This document shows, in pieces, positions 1 through 16,217 of a stretch of DNA of 17,615 bases. Made by a program: the position numbers and the translations under genes. Position 1 is the stretch's first letter, and every line of letters begins with the position of its first letter. The notes beneath the pieces were generated by a model, which did no database searches, was not told the origin of the DNA, and was given only the letters and a program-made list of their open reading frames with translations. Source of the DNA: Saccoglossus kowalevskii (lineage: Eukaryota; Hemichordata; Enteropneusta; Harrimaniidae); contig NW_003156749.1 in NCBI RefSeq assembly GCF_000003605.2, positions 125,565-143,179 of the forward strand. Reading direction: 5' to 3'.

Positions 1-520
1 ATGCACTAAACTTATTACTAGCGGTGATGTTTCAGCTGGGAAGCACGGACGAAAACATGGTAACAGAACATGCTTGACTGGCAATATTTTACAGCATATT
101 GAATTTTATAAACGGCGACAGCCTAGTATTAATCGGCGTGAAATTCAAAAAACAAAATGTCTAGCGCAAACAATAAAAGAGAGAATGGCGCCTTGGACTC
201 AGACAGTTATACATTGTATTAAAAATGTTTAGGCTACAGTTATGATGTTTTGATTAGTAGTGATAAAATCAGTGGCAATTTCATTAGGTACTTGCTCTGA
301 TGTATCAACATTTACCACAATCTGATTGTCCAATGTTTAGTGAAAACGATTGTAAACACACTGAATGTCATTGAAAATTTCAATCTGGTTAATTATTCTC
401 CATAATTTTTACAAATATTTCACATGATGATGTAAGCAAGACGCATTTATAACACAAACTCTTGGTTCAATAGCTGCCCAACTGTATACTTGAAATGAAA
501 TGAAATGTTCTTCCTGACAG
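1..520 (+). other. 3' part of an upstream tankyrase intron
   Basis: No ankyrin-like coding is visible. The stretch ends in the acceptor ttcctgacag at 511-520. Frames are broken and composition is AT-rich. Confidence 0.7.
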
Positions 521-7429
<6,909 letters not shown>

Positions 7430-8835
7430 AGATTAGAAGTCATCAGCTGCACAACAATACCTCAGCCTGTGTGTACCTATCTGTACAATGTGTGTACTCG
7501 CTATGTTATGTATGTGTGAAGAGACCCAATATCTGCGTGTCAAGTTTTCTGGTTATTTTAAGTGTCCTACATGTAACAGTGACATTCTTGTGAGTTGGAG
7601 TTAATCGGTGTTGATGGACTTTCAGTCGTCACGAATATTTTACTTTACCATAGTCCGTTTTCTCCTGAATATGTTAAATTCTGTCTTGCAATGCATCCAA
7701 GTTTCCTATGAAATGTTCCTAAATTATTGAAAATGTTATTTTTCATTCATACACTCACATGCAGCAGGACAAAATATAATTTGGGACCATACATTCATAG
7801 TAAGATATCTCTGATAGCCATGGATGTGTATTCAACTTGTGAACACTGAGAGAAACCGTTTCTCAAACTAATTTTTTACCTGTTAAAAAAAACCACCCAC
7901 CTCTTTATGACACAGGCTTATGATTATTAATGTAGCAACAGGGAGCTTGTACAAGTGCATTCATGTTTACTGTCTTGCATCAGAGGTCTTGTAATCATGT
8001 CTTCTGGTAAGAAATGAACTTAATCCTGCATGACAGGCAACTGAAAACAGACCGTGTTTAAATGTCATGTTTAATTTACCGCTCTCCTTTCTATAAGTTG
8101 AATTTCCTAATTGGTGATGTAGTTGGGTCACCTCTGAAAAAGAAACTGGAAATTGGAACGACAAATTTGTGAAGCTACTTACAAGATTGTACCTGATTGG
8201 CTACCCAACTCCAACACCTAACAGTTGGACCAATCAGAGACCAGCTTTTTTGTTGACAGTTTTTTTTTTTTTTGACGTATCTAATATACAAGAACTAAGC
8301 CAATCGCTACGGAAAAGTGGGTGGTCAGGAGGGACCTGGAGTCTATGTTGGGTATGAACTATCTGAATAGGCGGGTTAGGGTATATGCTTCGACTCAAAA
8401 GCAAAAGTCACTATGACTCGGCCATTGAGCACTGTTGGCAATTTACTGCTGAAAGCTCTTCAAATTTTGGGTTACTTTTACCAAAATATGGCATTCTTGA
8501 GATATCTTGATTAAAACCAGACATAGCTATTAATATTACTAGTTATTGTATTCAGTGAAATAGTCCTATCATGCTTAACTGTTTTGAATTCTGCTTCTGG
8601 TGTGTGTTAACACAACTAACCTAGAAAGTAAATAACATTTGATGTTACAGTTTACTCAGATACAGTGGAACATGATCAAATGTTTTATCAAATTAAAGCT
8701 TTAAGGAAAGTTGTGACATTTGAAATCCACGAAAATTAATCTTTTGTCAAATGAAAGCAGCCTACTGTATGTATGCTACTTTATATTTTGAGGCGTCTTG
8801 GCAACTTTGTAAATAAATTATGAATCAAACTTAGA
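7430..8835 (+). other. Probable 3' UTR of tankyrase
   Basis: This stretch follows the TGA, is AT-rich and has no sustained coding signal. The first canonical AATAAA after the stop is at 8812-8817. The exact cleavage site (about 8830-8840) is inferred and was not observed. Confidence 0.6.
8812..8817 (+). terminator. Candidate polyadenylation signal AATAAA for tankyrase
   Basis: First AATAAA downstream of the stop codon. It is followed within about 70-140 nt by TG-rich sequence (8889-8957) of the type bound by cleavage stimulation factor. Later AATAAA motifs, such as 10661-10666, could give longer transcripts. Confidence 0.55.
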
Positions 8836-10341
8836 AAGGAGTCTTGTTGGGATAACATGACAGATTACCATTTGAAGCATTGATTGTATGTGTACGTATG
8901 ATTGAATGAATGTGTGATGTTTATTTATTTACATTTGTGTGTGTGTGTATGTGTGTATTGTAAACTGCTTTTAAATCAAAATATAAAAAAATAAGAAAAT
9001 ATTTTTATTATTACTTTATGAAAATTGTATTGTCAGTGAAGCTAGATGTAAAAAAGGATTCAATCCTTACTTTGTGTATGTCTCATGCAATTATTGTACC
9101 ATAACTGCAGAAAGCAAGATAAAATAGAATATTCATTTGACTTATATATAGAATGAATATCATTCTTGCTTAATTATTACAATATGCAAATTCAAATTAA
9201 TGCCATTTTTATATATTTCTGTGTTTGTCCAAACAGAAAGGTATACATTCTGTGGTTGCTTTGTGTTTCAAACCATATTTTTCGAAGAAGAAAAAACAAC
9301 AAAAACGCTTTAGTATTTATGAATTATTCATTCATATATCTGTTACAGCAGCAGTGGATTTTTCAAAAAAAAGGCTGTGAATGAATTTTTAGGTTAAAAT
9401 TTAATACTGTGAATGTTAAATCTGACAACACATGCTTGACTTGTATCATTTGGTCTCTCAACTCGTTTATTTGAAACTTGCAGTAAAAATTAAAAAAATG
9501 CATCATTATTAAGGAGCTCCCCAAACTGTTGCCTCCCTCAAAGTATTTTATGTCTCTGACATGACAGTACTGGTATGATAACTCTGATTGTAATTAAGGG
9601 AGGGTATTACAATAACCACAAGTAACCAAACATTTTATATTTAACAAAATTGTCTAAATTTCCCTGATTACACTTTGTGTTTTTAAATTAATGATTTTAT
9701 GACTTAACTTGTCCTCCCAATTTGGACTATAAATCTTCCAAATCTAGTTCCGAAATTTCCATCTTGAGAAAACTTGTGCCACAAAGTTTAGCTGCAAGGC
9801 ATATGTACTTACCGGTAGTCACTCAGATGATATGTAATATTTATCTTTCTATTCTGATTCAGCATTTTTTTTACTTGTACATACAAATGCATTACCCATC
9901 TTCCAGGTGTTTCCCCCCTTAGATCATGTTAACTTTTTTTGCTCACAAAATGAACTTGCATGTTGTATTAATAATCAGGATTCTTCAAATGTAATAACCA
10001 TTCCAGATAAATTTTGTTTTTACCCCAATTTGTTACAGTGGTAAAATGGTTGCTGTTTCTATACAGTAACTCCATTATTTTGCAATTATTCCACCCATTT
10101 TTATGGGGGGAAAATATTATACCAATGTCCCTATGAGGTTTTATGTTGGCTATTCCATGCTGTAAATATCAAACATCATGTATTACTATTAAATTATGTT
10201 TGTCTATATAACCATATTCTGTCGTCATTTATTTGTCCCATTATACCACCAGACACGTGTATATTTTACTGTTATGGGTACCTGCATGTTGTATGCAGGA
10301 ACATTGTCCACAAATGTCGGGCTGAAATTGCGATAGGGTAA
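8836..10341. other. AT-rich intergenic region
   Basis: Apart from the TG microsatellite I see no splice-consistent exon, RNA gene or clear transposon. Short open stretches are of random character (poly-K/N/I, no domain). Confidence 0.5.
8936..8957. repeat. TG dinucleotide microsatellite
   Basis: A short run of TG interrupted by one TA. It may double as GU-rich downstream sequence for the tankyrase polyadenylation site. Confidence 0.7.
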
Positions 10342-10468
10342 TACTGTGGAATACTTTATTTTCGCTGAGTTTAATGTGAAATATAGGAAAAAAGGTATAT
10401 TCGCTGGATTTTATTTTCACGGAATCATTCCTTCAGCGTAAATAGCGAAAATAAAGTATTCTTCAGTA
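10342..10468. mobile_element. 127-bp palindromic MITE
   Basis: Perfect 18-bp inverted repeats GAATACTTTATTTTCGCT (10349-10366) and AGCGAAAATAAAGTATTC (10444-10461), extended outward to TACTG...CAGTA at 10342 and 10468. The TA at each edge would fit a TA target duplication (Tc1/mariner-like), which is an inference. The inner part is also partly self-complementary (attcgctggattttattttc). Confidence 0.65.
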
Positions 10469-11390
10469 GTGAGATAAACCTGTGTAGCTATGAATATGCC
10501 GCAGAGCTTTATATTGAATTTAAAATTCACACAAACTACTTTAACCACTAATAGTATGACAAAAATGAGATCATTTAAACCATCATTGCATTCATTGTCA
10601 CTTTTTGGTTGCGTGGATTTGAACTGCCAAAAATAGGAACCCCCCACACACCATTGTGATAATAAATTGTAAATCTTGTGACGTCCATCACAATTACAAA
10701 TGCTGACTAGAAATCACTATTAAAATGTTGGCGATGAGGATGTCTGACCAGTTGAACACTCCGTTTCTGGGCATTGATTCTTCGCATAAAAAAAATTATC
10801 ATCACGCAACACATGTTCAAATTTCATGTAAACAATGTATTTTCCATGTGTAGTATAGAATGCTGTGACACAACATCGTCCATATCCTCACAGTTCCAAT
10901 CACAATCTATTTAGTACTGCATGTATGCATTGCCTGGTAGATAGTACATCACACTGCAAATTAAATCAAAGGTTATCGGTAATACCTTTATTGAGAAAGA
11001 ATTTCTTTACAAAGTTTAATAAAATATTGTAAAATTTTTTACATGGGTAGATCCAAGACACTGTACATATGGCATCAGAAGAACAACTACCATACACTAC
11101 TGTAATACTGTTTTTAGAAACATTGCACACGAGCTGTTCTAAGATCTAACAATAATATTTCTAGTTAAAAACTATAACTATTTTACTACAAACATCCATA
11201 CAAGCCTTCAAATTGGGTATTACCAGTTACCACCTTCCTGGCATTTTATTTTTTTTGAAGATTTTCAATTTAGACCAACTTGACAATACATTCTAGTTTT
11301 GATAAATGAATGAAGTTATGACAGTTGTCATTTGTATTTCATATCCGTCTCAAGTAAAAAATATAATTTGATATCACTTGCATAAACATT
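10469..11390. other. AT-rich intergenic region
   Basis: No gene seen. It includes an AATAAA at 10661-10666 and nothing else that I can support. Confidence 0.45.
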
Positions 11391-11918
11391 TGATTTGGTA
11401 GAATCCTTTGTGATGGTTGGAATGAATTGGTAGTACCCCTTATGATGGCTAAAATTAATCTGGTAGAAACCTTTATGATGATTGGAATGAATTTGACAGT
11501 ACCCCTTATGATGGCTAAAATTAATCTGGTAGAAACCTTTATGATGATTGGATTGAATTTGGCAGTACCCCTTATGATGGCTAAAATTAATTTGGTAGAA
11601 ACCTTTATGATGATTGGAATGAATTTGGCAGTACCCCTTATGATGGCTAAAATTAATTTAGAAGAAACTTTTATGATGAATGGAATGAATTTGGCAGAAT
11701 CCCTTATAATGGAATTGATTTGGCAGCACCTCTTATGATGGCAAAAATTAATTTGGCAATGATGTTCGGAAAGCATTTGGCGATATCCTTACGATGGACA
11801 GAATGAATTTGGCAATTACACTATGATGTTCGGAATGCATTTGGCGATATCCTTACGATGGTCGGAGTGAATTTGGCAATAACCTTCACATGATGGTTTG
11901 AATGAGTTTGCCAGTACC
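11391..11918. repeat. Minisatellite array 1, 66-bp units of two related 33-bp halves
   Basis: The core (about 11425-11700) is a run of 66-bp units. Each unit has a half starting aatttggcagtacccctt and a half starting aatttggtagaaaccttt; the two halves match at 24 of 33 positions. The right part (about 11700-11918) is degenerate and includes a variant sub-repeat (gcatttggcgatatcctt, twice, about 64 bp apart). The unit length is a multiple of 3, which leaves open frames on both strands; these are not genes. Confidence 0.9.
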
Positions 11919-13124
11919 GCCTCAAACCAGTTTTGATCTCATGATATAACGCCAGATGTTGACAAGTAACTAGAATTGGCTGCATCAAAATTAAAAATTA
12001 ATGAATCAATTTCTAAAATTGACAGTTACACAAAAAAACAAAATCAGAATGAGGATGGGTGGTCATGCTTTTTGTCTTTTACATTACATTATACACATTA
12101 GAAAAACACTTTATATAGTAAAATGATTCAGTTATTGCTGCGCTAAAAAGCAAATATATATCTTGGCAAGAAATCGCCAGTGCTGACAAACATAGTGCGG
12201 GTATATTGTTTGTTTTACCACTAATCACACCATACATATTGTATTAACTTGACTGATTGGCAGTATACATTTCATAGGTTAGACACCCAAATTTAGGCGT
12301 TACAGTGAAAGATTTTGTCATGAAGAAAAAATAATTACCGAGTTTGTTTCAAAAGATTGTTGTTTACATGTTTAAATATTCACTGAAAAGTAATGTAAAT
12401 TTCACTGCTGCAGAATGATTTCGACCATAGGGTTTCTGAGAAAATTTCTTCAATACAGAACTGAGAGAGTAAAGTGACTGGTGATGCAGGCATACAGTCT
12501 GATTGGATAAAAAATGATTTTTTACCTTTATTTGTCACTGCGTTGTTACAAACTTTTAAACCAGACGCAGTAAATCGCAAAACATATTTTAGTTACAAAA
12601 ATCTAAATCATGAGACAAATATCTAATATCTCAAACTGCGACCATGTTGGTTTAAATGAATTTGACACACCGGGTAATACCACCTAAGATGACTAGAATT
12701 AATTTAGTAGTGACCCTAAAATGGTTGAAGTAACTTGCAGCAGGATCTTGGACTATTTCTATGAAAAAAATAGTCAATGTTAATGACATAATCCCAGTTT
12801 GTATTTGGCTGACACAAAATTATTTCTGTCAAGGCACCTCTGAGAAATGGTTGAAGAAAAATAAAATAAAATCAACACCAGGAAACATATCATGTGTGAT
12901 GCTCATACCAAGTTTACAAAAATTCGGCTTTGGCATGAAAAATTTTGAATTAAATGTCGATAATTCATAATTTCTGGAACTAAAATGGCTGCTAGCCATT
13001 CAAACGTCATCAAAATGAAAAACAATTAAATGTGCATATGTATACTATTATTTTTTACTTGTCAATACACAAACTTTGAATCAAACCAACCCAGGCATCT
13101 ATGTGAAATGACGTCAAACAGGCA
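11919..13124. other. Spacer between the two minisatellite arrays
   Basis: About 1.2 kb without a gene. It holds a relic of the minisatellite (about 12652-12735) and a stretch around 12770-12960 resembling the dispersed repeat at 14.6-15.1 kb. Confidence 0.5.
12652..12735. repeat. Relic minisatellite unit
   Basis: A decayed copy of the 66-bp unit is visible (aatgaatttgacac, then gactagaattaatttagtag and aaaatggttgaag) in the gap between the arrays. This suggests that they once formed one longer array. Confidence 0.5.
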
Positions 13125-13770
13125 GATGGTTAGAATGATTTTGGCAGATCCCTTTATGATGGCTAAAATTAATTTGGTAGAAACCTTTATGATGAACGGA
13201 ATGAATTTGACAGTACCCCTTATGATGGCTAAAATTAATTTGGTAGAAAGCTTTATGAATGGAATGAATTTGACAGTACCCCTTATGATGGCTAAAATTA
13301 ATTTGGTAGGAACCTTTTTGATGAACGGAATGAATTTGACAGTACCCCTTATGATGGCTAAAATTAATTTTGTAGAAACCTTTATGAATGGAATGAATTT
13401 GGCAGTACCCCTTATAATGGCTAAAATTAATTTGGTAGAAACCTTTATGATGATTGGAATGAATTTGGCAGTACCCCTTATGATGGCTAAAATTAATTTG
13501 GTAGAAACCTTTATGAATGGAATGAATTCGACAGTACCCCTTATGATGGCTAAAATTAATTTGGTAGAAACCTTTATGATGATTGGAATGAATTTGACAG
13601 TACCCCTTATGATGGCTAAAATTAATTTGGTAGAAACCTTTATGAATGGAATGAATTTAGCAGTACCCCTTATGATGGCTAAAATTAATTTGGTAGAAAC
13701 CTTTATGATGATTGGAATGAATTTGGCAGTACCCATTTACGATGGCTAAAATTAATTTGATTGAAACATA
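13125..13770. repeat. Minisatellite array 2, higher-order 129-bp repeat
   Basis: About nine and a half copies of the same unit as array 1. Units alternate strictly between 66 bp (ATGATGATTGGA or ATGATGAACGGA at the junction) and 63 bp (ATGAATGGA), giving a 129-bp higher-order period. Unit-to-unit divergence is low, mostly single substitutions, so the array is younger or better homogenised than array 1. Frames stay open on both strands because every indel is 3 nt. Confidence 0.92.
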
Positions 13771-15107
13771 AAACATAAACATGTCCAACGTGGACAAATA
13801 AACCTCACATTTTATTCTTCAAGGTACAGTAAAGTGATGAAAAATGTAAAATAAACATCATATAGCACCAACATGAAAAAGAAAATTGTTTTAAAGAAAC
13901 TCTACTACAAAAGATGACATAGATATTACCATGGCTGTTCCTGACAGAGGCTAATGAACACACAAACACTTCACAGAACAGTGCCAGATGGCGCTAAAAC
14001 AAAATAACTTAGCAAGAAATTTGCATAGACAATATTAGTGTTGAGAGCCCGAGTATTTATCCTGATGTGGTAGAATTTGAATTGTAATCTGTAGTCAAGA
14101 ATAGTTCATGAATGAAGTGAAACAAGTGATACCGCCCTCAATGTCAATTATTATGGTCGCAGCATTTCATTGACTTCTTGTATTGTACACTTCAGTTATT
14201 AGATATCACAATTTTCTCTCTGGAGAAAAAATAAAATAAGTTTTGTTTTTCTCATCAATATTTTCTTCATTTTTATGTATTTTCTTGGTGGGTCACTGGG
14301 AATAAGTTTAAAAGTAAAGTAACAGTGATCAAGAAAAGCTGGCAGGGACGAAAAGGCCACCAATCTAAAAAAAACAATGTGCACAAAATCCAATATGTAT
14401 TGTCACAATGTCATATTTGATTGAAATCAGCCTGGTCATAACCAAAAACCGGTCATGTTAGGATTAGGATTTAATTTAATACCATAATATGACTGTTTTC
14501 AGCTAAATTTGATCAGATCACTAGCAATCAGATCACTAATCTTCAACGGAACAGAAAATAAAAATGTTTCTTGTGATATAAAAATTGTATATCAACTTTC
14601 AACATATCAAGTCTCTGTCAATGACATAGTCCTTGTTTGTATTAAGATATATATACATATGATGCATGTGTGAAGTTAAACCTTGGTTGGTCAAGGCATG
14701 TACGATATATGGCTCCGTGGAACTGCATTCCTTTAAACAAGATGAGGTGCATCATGGTCTAATTATGTTGAATGTATGTACCAAGTTTGAACGAAATCCG
14801 TCTATGCATGACTGAGATTGTGTTCTGGAATGTTGAAAATGTTTAATTTTGATGCATTTTTGGCCTTAAAATGGCTATCAAATACTGCGGTAGCTATATT
14901 GAATCAGATCACGAAACAAATGTATGTGCATATGTCTGATGCTAGTTGAAATTGATCGGTCCAGGCATGTCAGATACAACTGCTTTCTTTGAAAACAAAA
15001 TGGTCACCAGTTGGTCATTTTGAACCTATTCTGAAAAATAAAATCATATGCATTAATGTCCCATTGTTTTCAATGTATGTACCAAACAAGCAGCCTGTCG
15101 GCTGAGA
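13771..15107. repeat. Intergenic region with an old dispersed repeat
   Basis: No gene seen. Around 14613-14640 (gtcaatgacatagtcc, then gtttgtatt) it matches 12770-12800 at about 23 of 27 bases. Around 14909-14935 (gatcacgaaacaaatgtatg) it matches 15691-15720. These look like diverged copies of one repeat family, now broken up by later insertions. Confidence 0.4.
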
Positions 15108-15150
15108 TAGCTCCGCTGTTAGCAATGCACATGGCAATTAAAGAACAGAA

Positions 15151-15582
15151 GATATCATTAGAAAATGAACAAATCTGAGAGAGGTCCACATGTACTACCT
15201 ATATGTATAATATATCAAAGCAATTGGACTTGCGGTTTTCAACAAGAAGTCGAAAATATCACTTTTTACCAAAAATTACAAAAATATTCATCAAAATTAG
15301 AGAATTAAAGATATCATTATGAAATGAACAAATCTGAGAGAGGTCCACATGTAGTACCTATATATGTAATATCAAAGCAATTGCACTTGCGGTTTTCAAC
15401 AAGAAGTCGAAAATATCACTTTTTACTAAAAATGACAAAAATATTCACCAAAATTAGAGAATTGAAGATATCATCATGAAATGAACAAATCTGAGAGAGG
15501 TCTACCCAAGGTACATATACACCAAGTATCAAAGCATTCAGGCTTGTAGTTTTCAAGAAGAAGTCGAAAAAGTAAAACATTG
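15151..15582. repeat. Tandem core repeats of the HINE element
   Basis: There are three units. Units 1 and 2 are nearly identical over their length; unit 3 (from 15467) is diverged and shortened in its second half. Shared landmarks are aatgaacaaatctgagagag and caagaagtcgaaaa. Confidence 0.85.
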
Positions 15583-15612
15583 ACACGGACGACGACGGAG
15601 ACGGAGACGGAC
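15583..15612. repeat. ACGG/ACGACG-type microsatellite in the HINE element
   Basis: A purine-rich run of imperfect GAC and GGAGAC triplets or hexamers between the last core unit and the 3' hairpin. Confidence 0.75.
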
Positions 15613-15628
15613 AATCACTCATATGATA

Positions 15629-15659
15629 AGCTCCGCTTGACAAAGTCGACAGCGGAGCT
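15629..15659. repeat. 3' terminal hairpin of the HINE element
   Basis: AGCTCCGCT (15629-15637) and AGCGGAGCT (15651-15659) form a perfect 9-bp stem with a 13-nt loop. The right arm is shared with the terminal inverted repeat, so the element's left end could also pair with it. Confidence 0.75.
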
Positions 15660-15660
15660 A

Positions 15661-16094
15661 AAAAGGCTTTCATTTGGCCATCTTGACTAAGATCATGAAA
15701 CAAATTTATGTGCATATGTTCGATATAATGTTGGATGTAAGTGTGAAGTTTAAACTCAATATGTATGAGGTATAGCTGGATATGAACGGACAGGAGGTCA
15801 ATTCACCAGCCCCTGTTTTCAGAATTTGTCGGAACAAGGACTAATTAAAGCAAGGGAGTCATAACCTGTGCATGAGACAGACATGAGCCTTTGTGTTTTA
15901 ACCATGTGTTGTTATTGTCGCCCAGGACTCGATTCTCAAAGTGTGCAGGTGACCACACCTCCGCTTTAATCATTGTATCTTTGATAAACAGACAAGGATA
16001 TAGTGAAAAAATGGCTACCAATTGTGATCAGTCAAGAACAATCATGAAAATAATTGAAATATGATTTGTCTACCTTTGAATGAGGAAGTGTGAT
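15661..16094. other. Region between HINE element and the minus-strand gene; probable 3' UTR
   Basis: The part next to 16094 is likely the 3' UTR of the minus-strand gene. An ATTAAA variant signal lies on the minus strand at 15965-15970, and no AATAAA was seen closer. The left part (about 15680-15790) resembles the dispersed repeat at 14.9 kb. Confidence 0.4.
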
Positions 16095-16217
16095 CTACTC
16101 ATCTTGACCTGAGGAATCATCTTCAGTACCAATATGGCCATTGAGGGTTTTTTCTTCCTGTAGTGTCGACCTAGTTGGAATCATCGGTTTCTCTATCTCA
16201 AAAACATCAATAATTTC
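16095..16217 (-). CDS. Minus-strand gene, terminal coding exon
   Basis: The acceptor attgttttatag precedes 16217; 40 codons and TAG at 16097-16095. It reads EIIDVFEIEKPMIPTRSTLQ and ends with the acidic GTEDDSSGQDE. The phase matches the penultimate exon exactly, and the composition (GC-richer, polar, no bias to K/N/I) stands out from its AT-rich surroundings. Confidence 0.72.
   Translation of the reverse strand, partial: EIIDVFEIEKPMIPTRSTLQEEKTLNGHIGTEDDSSGQDE

Larger units (their letters stand above)
15108..15660. mobile_element. Helentron-associated (HINE / Pearl-like) element
   Basis: The left end TAGCTCCGCTGT (15108-15119) and right end ACAGCGGAGCTA (15649-15660) are perfect 12-bp inverted repeats. 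Inside are tandem core units starting at GATATC 15151, 15310 and 15467 (159- and 157-bp periods), then a CGG-rich microsatellite (15583-15612), then a 3' hairpin. Subterminal inverted repeats, a tandem core near 160 bp, a microsatellite and a terminal stem-loop are the layout described for Helentron-derived elements such as Pearl in bivalves. No replication-helicase coding is present, so it is non-autonomous. The family assignment is by structure only. Confidence 0.65.

Noticed and set aside
11339-11776. Minus-strand frame of 145 codons across array 1
   Set aside because: Same repeat artefact; the frame breaks where the array becomes degenerate.
13030-13749. Long plus-strand frame (239 codons) of repeated MMAKINLVETFM-type units as a protein gene
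   Set aside because: It coincides with the minisatellite, is mirrored by an equally long minus-strand frame, and its unit also occurs in the degenerate array 1. A stop-free founder unit with a length divisible by 3 explains it.
15629-15664. Canonical Helitron 3' end (stem-loop followed by CTAA)
   Set aside because: In classical Helitrons the hairpin lies several bases before CTRR and there are no inverted ends. Here the stem runs into CTAA and inverted repeats are present, so the Helentron-type reading fits better.
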